The translations under genes were made by a program, and so were the position numbers. Shown here piece after piece: positions 5,869-13,964 of a stretch of 17,039 nucleotides of DNA (position 1 is the first letter of the stretch; each line of letters starts with the position of its first letter). Source of the stretch: Oscillospiraceae bacterium (GTDB lineage: Bacteria; Bacillota; Clostridia; Oscillospirales; Oscillospiraceae); contig JAIRRO010000094.1 of assembly GCA_031255955.1 (NCBI GenBank), positions 1 through 17,039 on the forward strand, in the 5' to 3' direction. Below the pieces are notes generated by a model. The model saw only the letters and a list, made by a program, of their open reading frames with translations, had not been told where the DNA came from and did not search any database.

Positions 5869-6298
5869 CGCGGATATATTCCATAGTTTCGGCGGCGTAT
5901 TTCACTCCGTCGCGCGCGATGTCGTTCGTCACGGCGATAAAGCATTCGCACCGCTCCGCGAGTGATATTATATCGTCGGCAATAGCCGCCGCTGTGGATT
6001 TTTCCGATTCTCCGAACATCTCGTTTGCAACCAAATTCCCGATATCCTCAAGCAGCGCGTCGCCGCGCGCGCCGTCGGGAAAATCGAGGCTCCCAATATC
6101 CGTATATCGCTCAATGGTGATAAAGCCGCGCTCGCGCCGCGCCGCGCGGTGCTTTTCCACGCGCGCGCGTCCCTCTTCATCAAACGGCGTCATCGTCGCG
6201 ATGTAGTATCTTACCGGCGCGCCGCCGCGGGCGATTATCATATTTTCCGCAAGCTCGCTCTTTCCGGAGGCGGCGCCGCCCAGCACAAGAATTTTCAC
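5783..6298 (-). CDS. cobU: CobU, adenosylcobinamide kinase / adenosylcobinamide-phosphate guanylyltransferase
   Basis: 171 residues, normal for CobU. MKILVLGGAASGKSELAE carries the P-loop GGAASGKS (7-14). RVEKHRAARRERGF (46-59) has His50, the position of the histidine guanylylated in the family. LLEDIGNLVANEMF (82-95) and VTNDI (123-127) are further CobU signatures, and EVNCRLAARFDEVYEALAGLP closes the fold. The enzyme phosphorylates adenosylcobinamide and then attaches GMP, giving AdoCbi-GDP for the late nucleotide-loop assembly of cobalamin. Its ATG overlaps the cobT stop (ATGA), so the two are translationally coupled. The 3' end runs 86 bp into spoIID on the other strand. CobS is not present here, so it must be encoded elsewhere if the pathway is complete. 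Confidence 0.95.
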   Translation of the reverse strand: MKILVLGGAASGKSELAENMIIARGGAPVRYYIATMTPFDEEGRARVEKHRAARRERGFITIERYTDIGSLDFPDGARGDALLEDIGNLVANEMFGESEKSTAAAIADDIISLAERCECFIAVTNDIARDGVKYAAETMEYIRVIGEVNCRLAARFDEVYEALAGLPIRIK

Positions 6299-7350
6299 AG
6301 CGGGGAGTATTGCTCCAGCCCAATCTCGTCAAAGGACGAGGAGCCGCGATACACCGCGAGAGCCAGATCCAACAGCGGCAGGGCTGCCACCGCGCCTGTG
6401 CCCTCCCCGAGGCGCATTCCGGCGTATATCATCGGCGCCAGTCCCAACGCCGAGAGTACGGCGCCGCCCGCCGGTTCGCCCGACACGTGGCTGGCAAGCA
6501 TCGCGGGGACACACCGCGGGCAAAGCCGCGCCGCCGTCAGCGCTGCAACCGAGCTGATAAATCCGTCGATAAGCACCGGTATGCCGTATTTTGCCCCGCC
6601 GATAAATATGCCCGCCATACCGGCAATATCAAATCCGCCAAGCGCCGCCAGCGCCCGCAGCGGGTCGCCGAGGGCGTTTTTATGCAGCCGCAGGGCGTCG
6701 TTTATCACATCAAGCTTTCTTTTAAGTCCAATATCGGACAGCCCCGCGCCGCGCCCCGTCGTTTCCTCCGCGGGCAGCCCCAAAAGCGCCGAGCAGAGCG
6801 CGGCGGAGGTCGTCGTGTTGCCGATACCCATCTCCCCCGTCGCCAAAATGTTATATCCGCGGGACTTCATATCCCGCACCAGCTCAATACCCGCTAAGAC
6901 ACAGCGCTCCGCCTGCTCTATTGTCATCGCAGGCTCGCGGCGCAGATTCGCGGTACCATAGCCCGCGCGGTGCGACAGTATGCCCTCAAACGCGGGCAGC
7001 TCGTTCATCCCCATATCCACAGGGAAAACATCAGCGCGCGCGGCTGCCGCCATCAGGCATACGGAGGTGCGCCGTTTCGTCAAATTTTCCGCGACAAGCA
7101 TCGTGACGGAGGAATCCGACTGCGTGACGCCCTCCGCGACGACGCCGTTGTCCGCGCACAGCACAAGCACGGCGCGCCGGTCAATGCGTGCGTCAATGTC
7201 TCCCGTGACGGCTGCAATGCGCGTGATGGCGTCCTCAAGCAGTCCGAGCGACCCGAGCGGCTTGGCAACGGCGTCCCAGCGCGCGCGGGCAGCCTCCCGC
7301 ACCGCCGCGTTCTCCTCGGGAATCCCGGCGTTTAATGATGTGAAATCCAT
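6295..7350 (-). CDS. cobT: CobT, nicotinate-nucleotide--dimethylbenzimidazole phosphoribosyltransferase
   Basis: 351 residues, the usual length. Signatures in order: PLGSLGLLED (31-40), ADNGVVAEGVTQSDSSVT (66-83), GEMGIGNTTTSAAL (172-185), GRGAGLSD (199-206), and MRLGEGTGA near the C terminus with Glu316 matching the catalytic base (Glu317 in Salmonella CobT). The enzyme moves phosphoribosyl from nicotinate mononucleotide to a lower-ligand base such as dimethylbenzimidazole, giving alpha-ribazole phosphate. The ATG at 7350 is preceded by GGAGGC with a 6-nt gap. It is the first gene of a cobT-cobU operon with its own promoter and a short leader, so I see no room for a cobalamin riboswitch. Which base is used cannot be read from the sequence. 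Confidence 0.96.
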   Translation of the reverse strand: MDFTSLNAGIPEENAAVREAARARWDAVAKPLGSLGLLEDAITRIAAVTGDIDARIDRRAVLVLCADNGVVAEGVTQSDSSVTMLVAENLTKRRTSVCLMAAAARADVFPVDMGMNELPAFEGILSHRAGYGTANLRREPAMTIEQAERCVLAGIELVRDMKSRGYNILATGEMGIGNTTTSAALCSALLGLPAEETTGRGAGLSDIGLKRKLDVINDALRLHKNALGDPLRALAALGGFDIAGMAGIFIGGAKYGIPVLIDGFISSVAALTAARLCPRCVPAMLASHVSGEPAGGAVLSALGLAPMIYAGMRLGEGTGAVAALPLLDLALAVYRGSSSFDEIGLEQYSPL

Positions 7351-7385
7351 ATGAAAGCCTCCGATATCGGTATGTTGAGGTGTAT

Positions 7386-7414
7386 ATCATACTGTATCGG
7401 GGTGATAAAAGCAA
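7386..7414 (-). promoter_or_regulatory. sigma-A-like promoter of cobT-cobU
   Basis: Minus-strand TTGCTT (7414-7409), 17-bp spacer, TATGAT (7391-7386). The start would be near 7379, giving a leader of about 29 nt with a good GGAGG site. Confidence 0.55.
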
Positions 7415-7488
7415 GGCGGGGGAGAATCCTATCGGAGATTTGGCGGGGCAAAAGCCGCGAAGCGCGTGAGGAGGAGCACCCGCATTCA

Positions 7489-7530
7489 TTAACATTAAAT
7501 TCACACTTTTTTATAAAACTGTGGTATTAT
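7489..7530 (+). promoter_or_regulatory. Candidate promoter(s) of the fused ABC transporter gene
   Basis: TTAACA (7489-7494), 17-bp spacer, TATAAA (7512-7517) fits sigma-A. A second option is the extended -10 TGGTATTAT (7522-7530) with a poor -35. Either would start transcription at about 7524-7537, just downstream of an A/T-rich stretch and well after the reading frame opens at 7351. This supports the later TTG start. Confidence 0.5.
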
Positions 7531-7563
7531 TACCGGATAAATCGAAATTGGCGGTGGTTTTAC

Positions 7564-10236
7564 TTGTTACAGCTAAAAAATATTACAAAGGTATACTCCA
7601 CGGGCGGCACGGACGTCTTGGCGCTCGGCGGGGTGGATTTATCCTTCCGCGAATCGGAATTTGTCTGTGTGCTGGGTCCCTCCGGCTGCGGAAAAACAAC
7701 GCTGCTCAACATAATCGGCGGGCTTGACCATTACACCGACGGGGATCTCATTATCAACGGGCGCTCCACGAAGGATTATCGCGACGCGGATTGGGACGCT
7801 TACCGCAATCATTCCATTGGCTTTGTTTTTCAAAATTACAACCTGATTCCGCATCAATCCGTCGCGGCAAACGTCGAGCTGGCGTTGACGCTGTCCGGCG
7901 TGTCAAAGGCGGAACGGGCGGCGCGGGCGCGGGCGGTGCTGGAGCGCGTCGGGCTTGGCGACCAGATCCGCAAAAAGCCGAATCAGCTCTCCGGCGGTCA
8001 GATGCAGCGCGTCGCCATCGCCCGGGCATTAATCAACGACCCCGATATTCTGCTCGCAGACGAGCCTACGGGCGCGTTGGATTCCGATACCAGTATTCAG
8101 GTTATGGAGATTTTGAAGGAAATTTCGCAGGAAAAGCTCATCATAATGGTGACGCACAACCCGGAGCTTGCCGAAAGATACTCCACCCGCACGGTGCGTT
8201 TGCTCGACGGACGCGTAATCAGCGACACGGACGCCGTTACGGAGCCTGAAGCAGAAGCGCCGTCGGCTGCCTCCGCGCGCCCCTCGATGTCCTTTTTCAC
8301 AGCGCTGACGCTGAGCTTTACGAATCTATTGACAAAAAAATTCCGCACAGCGTTAACGGCGTTCGCGGGGAGCATCGGCATAATCGGCATAGCGTTGATT
8401 CTTTCGCTGTCAAACGGCTTGAAATCATACATAAACGAAACGGAGCGCAACACGCTCAGCTCATATCCGTTGATGATAGAATCCGACACCGTGGATTTCA
8501 GCGGGCTATTGGGCGCCTTCTCCGGCTCGGATATATTCGAGGAGCATCCGCTTGACCGCGTTTATACAAACACCTTTGTCGCCAAGATGATGAACACCTT
8601 TACGGGCGGCGTCCGGCATAACGACCTCGGAGCGTTCAAGGCGCACATTGAAGCAAACGAGGAAGAGCTTTCGCGCTACACGACGGCGATATCATATTCC
8701 TACAGCGTCCCTATGCGGCTATACCGCGAAATGCCGGAGGGCGGAATCGAGCGCGTAAGCCCCGGGCTGATGTCTGAGCGCTTCACCGCGGGGGCGTCCT
8801 CCATGCGTCCGGAGGGCGTGGGCAGCGGCGGCATCGGCAGCTCGTCATCGATGGTGACGGGCGGGACAACGATGGGCGGTCAGCAGATGGCTGAAATGTG
8901 GCGTCCGCTGATTTCAAATACGGCATTTTTATCAGAGCAGTATGAAGTCGTTGCCGGCAGCATCCCGGACGATTATTCCGAGGCGGCATTGATAATCACA
9001 GAACGCAATGAAATCCCGGATATTATGCTGTATTCCTTGGGACTGAAAACGGAGGCTGACCTTGAAGCGCTGATGATGAGCGCCATGCGCGGCGAGCAGG
9101 TCAATGACTCGTCGTCCAGCTATTCATATGAAGAAATTTTAGCATTGGAGTACGCGATTATCCCGCGCCACAGCCAATTTGAAAAATCGGGTGACGGCTG
9201 GGAGGATAAATCAGAGGATGAGGCATTTATGAAGGCTCTCGCCGAGGGCGCCGACAGGATAAAAATCACGGGGATACTGCGCCCCAAGGCGGGCGCTGCC
9301 GCCGTCGCCGCCGACGTATACATCGGCTACACAGAGGCTTTGACGCGGCGCATAATCACCGCGACAAACGAAGCCAAAATTGTAAAAGCGCAGATAGAAG
9401 ACCCCGATACGGACGTGTTCACAGGACTGCCGTTTATCGCGCCGGAGCCGATAAAATTCCGGACAATGGACGAAATCATCGCGTATATCAACAGCATCCC
9501 CGACCCCGCGGAGCGGCAGGAGACGGCAAGCGGCATAGAGCAAGCCCAAGCGCTGGGGATGGGCGATGAGCAGCTTATCGCGATGGCGAACAATATGCTG
9601 GCAGCGGCGACGCCGAAAACCGACGCGACATATGAAGGCAATCTTGAAAGGCTGGAGCTTGCTGACCTTGATACTCCCACGGCGATAAATATTTATGCCT
9701 CCAGCTTCGAGAACAAGGACGCCGTGACGGATTTCATCTCCCGCTACAACAGAACGCTGCCGGAGGGCGCGGAGATAACCTACACGGATTATATCGGGCT
9801 GCTGCTCAGCTCCGTGACCGTGGTCATCAACGCGATAAGCGTCGTGCTGATAGCGTTCGTCTCCATTTCGCTTGTCGTGTCGTCGATTATGATCGGCATC
9901 ATCACATATATCTCTGTGTTAGAGCGCACGCGTGAGATCGGCGTGCTGCGCGCTATCGGTGCGTCAAAGCGCGATATAGCGCGTGTTTTCAACGCGGAAA
10001 CGCTGATTGTCGGTTTTTCCGCGGGCGTGCTCGGTATCGCCGTGACGGCGCTCTTGTGTATTCCCGCCAACTCGATAGTATACGCCCTGACAGACATTCC
10101 GCGCGTGGCGATTTTGCCCGCCGCGGGCGCCGTCGCGCTGGTGCTTATCAGTATGCTGCTGACGCTTGTCGCGGGCTTATTGCCCTCGCGCATCGCCGCG
10201 CGAAAGGACCCCGTCACGGCTCTGCGCTCGGAGTGA
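7564..10236 (+). CDS. Fused ABC transporter, ATPase plus MacB/FtsX-type permease in one chain
   Basis: 890 residues from TTG 7564 (read MLQLKNITKVYSTGG), preceded by GGCGGTGG (7550-7557). The frame is open back to 7351, but those 71 residues resemble no domain and lie upstream of the likely promoters. The N-terminal ATPase shows Walker A GPSGCGKTT (38-46), Q-loop Gln90, signature LSGGQMQRVAIARAL (142-156), Walker B ILLADEPT (162-169) and the His198 switch. A linker with acidic/Ala-rich sequence leads to TM1 (about 262-286). A large extracytoplasmic region (roughly 290-735) follows, containing a Gly/Ser-rich stretch. Three TM helices occupy the last 150 residues, with LERTREIGVLRAIGASKRDI between them, the typical FtsX/MacB feature. 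Such transporters act mechanically, exporting peptides or lipoproteins or resisting antimicrobials; the substrate is unknown. No response-regulator or adapter gene is adjacent. Confidence 0.9.
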   Translation: MLQLKNITKVYSTGGTDVLALGGVDLSFRESEFVCVLGPSGCGKTTLLNIIGGLDHYTDGDLIINGRSTKDYRDADWDAYRNHSIGFVFQNYNLIPHQSVAANVELALTLSGVSKAERAARARAVLERVGLGDQIRKKPNQLSGGQMQRVAIARALINDPDILLADEPTGALDSDTSIQVMEILKEISQEKLIIMVTHNPELAERYSTRTVRLLDGRVISDTDAVTEPEAEAPSAASARPSMSFFTALTLSFTNLLTKKFRTALTAFAGSIGIIGIALILSLSNGLKSYINETERNTLSSYPLMIESDTVDFSGLLGAFSGSDIFEEHPLDRVYTNTFVAKMMNTFTGGVRHNDLGAFKAHIEANEEELSRYTTAISYSYSVPMRLYREMPEGGIERVSPGLMSERFTAGASSMRPEGVGSGGIGSSSSMVTGGTTMGGQQMAEMWRPLISNTAFLSEQYEVVAGSIPDDYSEAALIITERNEIPDIMLYSLGLKTEADLEALMMSAMRGEQVNDSSSSYSYEEILALEYAIIPRHSQFEKSGDGWEDKSEDEAFMKALAEGADRIKITGILRPKAGAAAVAADVYIGYTEALTRRIITATNEAKIVKAQIEDPDTDVFTGLPFIAPEPIKFRTMDEIIAYINSIPDPAERQETASGIEQAQALGMGDEQLIAMANNMLAAATPKTDATYEGNLERLELADLDTPTAINIYASSFENKDAVTDFISRYNRTLPEGAEITYTDYIGLLLSSVTVVINAISVVLIAFVSISLVVSSIMIGIITYISVLERTREIGVLRAIGASKRDIARVFNAETLIVGFSAGVLGIAVTALLCIPANSIVYALTDIPRVAILPAAGAVALVLISMLLTLVAGLLPSRIAARKDPVTALRSE

Positions 10237-10278
10237 TATAATTAAATCTGAAAATATGATATAATGCTGTGATATAAT
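10234..10278 (+). promoter_or_regulatory. Three TGATATAAT repeats (extended -10 like) ahead of the U32 gene
   Basis: TGATATAAT occurs at 10234-10242 (overlapping the stop codon of the ABC gene), 10257-10265 and 10270-10278. Each is a perfect extended -10 (TG-n-TATAAT) without a convincing -35. One or more probably drive the U32 gene at 10323; alternatively the repeats are a regulator site. Confidence 0.5.
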
Positions 10279-10322
10279 CAGAGACACAGGCGAAAGTATG
10301 CAAATGAGCGGGACGGACAGAT

Positions 10323-12437
10323 ATGGCGAACCTTGAGATATTAGCCCCGGCTGGCTCCCCGGAGGGCGTCACGGCGGCGGTACAAAACGGCGCGGACGCC
10401 GTATATATGGGCTATTCTGCGTTTAACGCGCGGCGCGGGGCAAAAAACTTCACCCCCGAGGAATTTGCGCGGGCGTGCGAGTATTGCCGCGTGCGCGGCG
10501 TAAAGGTCTATCTGACGTTAAACACACTGGTGAGCGACCGCGAGCTGCCGGAGGCGCTGAACACAGCCGCAGAGGCGGCGCGCGCGGGCGCGGACGCCAT
10601 AATTGTCACGGATTTGGGTCTGCTGCGTGCCGTGCGCCGCGTGCTGCCCGAAACACCGCTGCATTGCAGCACACAGATGGGCATACACAGCTCTGAGGGG
10701 ATAAGACTCGCCCACGCGATGGGCGCGCGCCGCGCCGTGCTTGCCCGCGAGCTGCCGCGCGACGATATAAAAAGCATTGCCAAGGGCTCACCTATCGAGC
10801 TTGAGGTGTTTGTACACGGGGCGTACTGCGTATCGCACTCGGGGCAGTGCTATTTCAGCTCTGTGATAGGCAGACGCAGCGGAAACCGCGGACTGTGCGC
10901 CCAACCGTGCAGGCTGCCGTATGATTCCGGCGGACGCAAAACGGAATATCCGCTCAGCCTGAAGGACAACTGCCTCGTGCAATATGTGGAAGAGCTGCGG
11001 CAGATGGGCGTTACCTCACTGAAGATAGAGGGACGGATGAAGCGCCCCGAATACACCGCCATTGTGACGGGGATATATGCCCGCGCCGCGCACGAGGGGC
11101 GCGCGCCCTCCGCTGAGGACATGCAGGCGCTGTATGACGCGTTTTCGCGTCAAGGCTTCACGGACGGATATTACACCGGCAAGCTCGGCAGTACGATGTT
11201 AGGCGTCAGAGAATATGACACAGCGGCGGAAAAGCGCATTTTCACCTCCGCGCGGCGCAACTATATGCGCGGCGAGCTTCAGCGTGTGCCTGTGCGTTTC
11301 GCCGCGCAGCTGCGCGCCGATAAACCGGCGCGGCTCGTCGCCGTTGACGACAGGCGCAATATCGCCGCCGTAGAAGGGGAGATTCCGCAGCCCGCGTTTC
11401 ATCGGGCAACGGACGCGGCGGCGCTTTCCACGCAGCTACATAAAACAGGCGGAACGCCGTTCTATTGCGCCGGTGTGAAGCTCCGCGTGGAGCCGGGATT
11501 AGTGCTGTCCGCCGCCGCCGTCAACGAGCTGCGCCGCGTCGCTCTCGCCGAGCTGTATGAAAAACGCCGGACGCCGACGCCGCCCCCCGTAAGAGCCTTT
11601 GACGCGATGGCGACGCCGGAGACGGGCGGCGCGTCCGCCCGCACAACGCCGCCGGTGTTCACTGTTTCCGTGACGAAGGTAGAGCAGCTCTCAAAGGATT
11701 TGCAGGAACTGCGCCCGAGCGTGCTGTACCTGCCGCTCTCCGAGCTGAAAAACCTGAATAAAATTCGTTCGTTTCTCGATGATCCGGACATAACAATCGC
11801 CGCTGTCCCGCCGCGCGTGATATTCGATTCTGAGCGCTCCGCCGTTGAAAAACAGCTTGCCGCCGCGCGGGACGCCGGAATAACGGATGCGCTCTGCGGG
11901 AACCTGGGACAGCTGCTTCCCCTGCGGGAGAGCGGCTTTCGGGTGCGCGGAGACTTCGGATTAAATCTGTTTTCGTCGTATTCACTCGCCGTGGCGCGGG
12001 AGCTTGGTCTTGTCAGCGCGACGGCGTCTATTGAAATGAGTCTCGCGCAGCTGCGCGACGCCGTAAAACCCATCGATACAGAAATAATCGTCTATGGCAG
12101 ACTGCCGCTTATGCTGACGGAAAACTGCGTGATAAAAACCGCCCTCGGCGTGTGCGCCTGCGGGAGCTTCACGGGGCTTACCGACCGCACGGGCGCAAGC
12201 TTCCCTGTTGTGCGCGAAAGCGCGGACGCCTGCCGCACCGTTGTACTCAATTCGCGAAAGCTTTTTCTTGCGGACAGGCTGCCGGATTTTCGCCATATCG
12301 GGCTGTGGGGAATGCGGCTGATGTTCACAACGGAAAACGCCTCCGAATGCGCGCAGGTCGCCCGGCGATATATGGGGCACGGGGAATACACCCCCGGCGG
12401 CTTCACCCGCGGTCTGTATTATAAGGGCGTGGAATAA
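10323..12437 (+). CDS. U32-family protein with DUF3656-like region, RlhA-type 23S rRNA hydroxylation protein
   Basis: 704 residues, the size of the long U32 proteins such as E. coli RlhA (YdcP). The start MANLEILAPAGSPEGVTAAVQNGADAVYMG is the family N terminus. Four cysteines in the conserved block, Cys169, Cys176, Cys192 and Cys196 (GAYCVSHSGQC and GLCAQPC), would bind an iron-sulfur cluster. SLKIEGRMKRPEYTA follows. The middle (about 370-490) fits the extra DUF3656 domain by position, and the C-terminal half is a second U32-like repeat region. Although annotated as peptidases, characterised relatives hydroxylate RNA: RlhA makes 5-hydroxycytidine 2501 in 23S rRNA and TrhP acts on tRNA wobble uridine. 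Length favours the RlhA branch. The ATG at 10323 has only a weak GGGACGGA site upstream. Confidence 0.85.
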   Translation: MANLEILAPAGSPEGVTAAVQNGADAVYMGYSAFNARRGAKNFTPEEFARACEYCRVRGVKVYLTLNTLVSDRELPEALNTAAEAARAGADAIIVTDLGLLRAVRRVLPETPLHCSTQMGIHSSEGIRLAHAMGARRAVLARELPRDDIKSIAKGSPIELEVFVHGAYCVSHSGQCYFSSVIGRRSGNRGLCAQPCRLPYDSGGRKTEYPLSLKDNCLVQYVEELRQMGVTSLKIEGRMKRPEYTAIVTGIYARAAHEGRAPSAEDMQALYDAFSRQGFTDGYYTGKLGSTMLGVREYDTAAEKRIFTSARRNYMRGELQRVPVRFAAQLRADKPARLVAVDDRRNIAAVEGEIPQPAFHRATDAAALSTQLHKTGGTPFYCAGVKLRVEPGLVLSAAAVNELRRVALAELYEKRRTPTPPPVRAFDAMATPETGGASARTTPPVFTVSVTKVEQLSKDLQELRPSVLYLPLSELKNLNKIRSFLDDPDITIAAVPPRVIFDSERSAVEKQLAAARDAGITDALCGNLGQLLPLRESGFRVRGDFGLNLFSSYSLAVARELGLVSATASIEMSLAQLRDAVKPIDTEIIVYGRLPLMLTENCVIKTALGVCACGSFTGLTDRTGASFPVVRESADACRTVVLNSRKLFLADRLPDFRHIGLWGMRLMFTTENASECAQVARRYMGHGEYTPGGFTRGLYYKGVE

Positions 12438-12470
12438 AAAAGCCACCACCCAAAGGGTGGTGGCTTTTTT
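12436..12470. terminator. Bidirectional intrinsic terminator between the U32 gene and rplQ
   Basis: Six A, GCCACCACCC, loop AAA, GGGTGGTGGC, six T: a perfect 10-bp GC-rich stem flanked by A and T runs (16 bp when extended). It begins within the U32 stop codon and ends 14 bp before the rplQ stop, so it can terminate both convergent transcripts. Confidence 0.95.
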
Positions 12471-12484
12471 ATCTGTGAGCTTAT

Positions 12485-12826
12485 TTATACAAGCTCTATT
12501 ATTGCCATTTCGGCGGAGTCACCGCGGCGGGGTCCGGTGCGCGTGATGCGCGTGTAGCCGCCGTTGCGCTCTGAATAGGTCTTCGCCGTTTCGGCGAATA
12601 TCTTCGTCACGACGTCTTCCCTCGTGATGAAGCCGAGCGCTGAGCGTCGCGAGGCAAGCGTGTCCTTCTTGCCGAGTGTTATCATTTTTTCCGCAATGGG
12701 CGCTATCTCCTTCGCGCGGGTCACTGTCGTTTCCATTCTTCCGAGGTCAAGAAAGTCTGTGACCTGCTGGCGGAGCATTGCGCGCCGCGCGGCGCTCGTT
12801 TTTCCGAGCTTTCGTGTGCCGGGCAT
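12485..12826 (-). CDS. rplQ: 50S ribosomal protein L17
   Basis: 113 residues, normal for bacterial L17. MPGTRKLGKTSAARRAMLRQQVTDFL and METTVTRAKEIAPIAEKMITLGKK are the family signatures, and the C terminus RITRTGPRRGDSAEMAIIELV is complete. L17 binds near the peptide exit tunnel of the large subunit. AAGGAGG sits upstream of the ATG. It is the last gene of the ribosomal operon here, 61 bp after rpoA, and its transcript ends at the shared terminator. Confidence 0.98.
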   Translation of the reverse strand: MPGTRKLGKTSAARRAMLRQQVTDFLDLGRMETTVTRAKEIAPIAEKMITLGKKDTLASRRSALGFITREDVVTKIFAETAKTYSERNGGYTRITRTGPRRGDSAEMAIIELV

Positions 12827-12887
12827 AGTGTTAAGCCTCCTTCTTAAAATGCAATAAGCGTTCCGATTTCTTATCAGCCGTCTTTTT

Positions 12888-13835
12888 TTAACTGCTTTCC
12901 TCAGCTAGGTTAAGTCCCATCATCGTCAGCTTGTGTACGACCTCCTCAAGCGATTTGCGCCCGAGGTTTCTGACTTTTATCATCTCTTCCTCTGTGCGGG
13001 AGATGAGGTCCTCCACCGTGTTGATGTTCGCGCGCTTCAGACAATTAAAGCTGCGCACTGAGAGGTCAAGCTCCTCTATCGTCATCTCCAGCACCCTGTC
13101 GTGTTGAATTTCGGTTTTTTCGATGACGATGGTTTGTCCGCCCGCCGTTTCCGAAAGGTCGGTGAACAGCGTGAAGTGGTCGCACAGTATCTTTGCCCCG
13201 AAGCTCAGCGCGTCGCGCGCTGATATCGTTTTGTCCGTCCACACCTCAAGCGTCAGCTTGTCGAAGTCTGTCATATTACCGACGCGCGTGTTTTCGACGG
13301 TGTAATTGACCTTCAGTACGGGCGTATATATCGAGTCTATCGGTATTACGCCGATGACGGGCTGCGCGAGCTTGTTGCGCTCTGCGGAGACATATCCGCG
13401 CCCGTGGTCAATTGTCAGCTCCATACGCAGCGTGGCGTCCTGTGACAGCGTCGCTATGTGTAGTTCGGGGTTCAATATTTCGACGTCCGCATCCGCCATA
13501 ATGTCGCCCGCCGTGACCGTTCCTTCACCGGTGGCTTCAAGATAAACAGTTTTCATATCGTCCGTGTGGAGCTTTGCGATTATGCGTTTGATGTTCAGGA
13601 TTATCTCTGTCACGTCCTCCTTCACGCCGGGAATCGTGGAGAATTCGTGCTGTATTCCCGCGAATTTAACCGATGTGACCGCCGTTCCGGGCAGTGACGA
13701 GAGCAGTATCCTGCGAAGCGAGTTCCCCAGCGTGGTGCCGTATCCGCGCTCAAGGGGCTCTACGATAAATTTGCCGTGTGAGTCATCACCGGGCATCTCC
13801 ATACATTCGATGCGCGGCTTTTCAATTTCAACCAT
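12888..13835 (-). CDS. rpoA: RNA polymerase alpha subunit
   Basis: 315 residues, standard length. The N-terminal domain (about 1-230) includes FIVEPLERGYGTTLGNSLRR and LLSSLPGTAVTSVKFAGIQHEF, which drive alpha dimerisation and assembly of beta and beta'. The C-terminal domain (about 245-310) has ELDLSVRSFNCLKRANI and KVRNLGRKSLEEV, the helix-hairpin-helix module that binds UP elements and activators. AAGGAGG precedes the ATG by six bases. It is separated from rpsD by a 129-bp gap with hairpins, longer than other gaps in this operon. Confidence 0.99.
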   Translation of the reverse strand: MVEIEKPRIECMEMPGDDSHGKFIVEPLERGYGTTLGNSLRRILLSSLPGTAVTSVKFAGIQHEFSTIPGVKEDVTEIILNIKRIIAKLHTDDMKTVYLEATGEGTVTAGDIMADADVEILNPELHIATLSQDATLRMELTIDHGRGYVSAERNKLAQPVIGVIPIDSIYTPVLKVNYTVENTRVGNMTDFDKLTLEVWTDKTISARDALSFGAKILCDHFTLFTDLSETAGGQTIVIEKTEIQHDRVLEMTIEELDLSVRSFNCLKRANINTVEDLISRTEEEMIKVRNLGRKSLEEVVHKLTMMGLNLAEESS

Positions 13836-13848
13836 ATATACCCTCCTT

Positions 13849-13917
13849 CAAATTTCCGGCGCGCCGTGCCGGACTGACCAGCTATCCAATTTGAGGGCAA
13901 GCCGGAAGCTGTTCCGG
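13849..13917 (-). other. Hairpins in the rpsD-rpoA gap
   Basis: In the minus-strand transcript CCGGAA-N4-TTCCGG (13917-13902) forms a perfect stem-loop. Next a nested stem pairs CAAATT with AATTTG (13893-13888 with 13854-13849) and TCCGGC with GCCGGA (13873-13868 with 13860-13855), ending directly before the rpoA ribosome-binding site. A third small stem, AGGG-N5-CCCT, overlaps the rpsD stop (13965-13953). They could be processing, stability or translational-control elements for rpoA. No U-tract is present, so termination is unlikely. Confidence 0.5.
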
Positions 13918-13964
13918 TTTGTTTCGTGTTGCTTTGCCCGTTTGTGCCGTTTAGGGTGTCGCCC

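Noticed and set aside
6149..7354. Long plus-strand ORFs opposite cobT and cobU
   Set aside because: They are antisense shadows in GC-rich DNA with Ser/Arg/Ala-rich products and no family features.
7351..7490. Cobalamin riboswitch upstream of cobT
   Set aside because: The promoter at 7386-7414 leaves only a leader of about 29 nt, and no B12-box-like sequence is visible.
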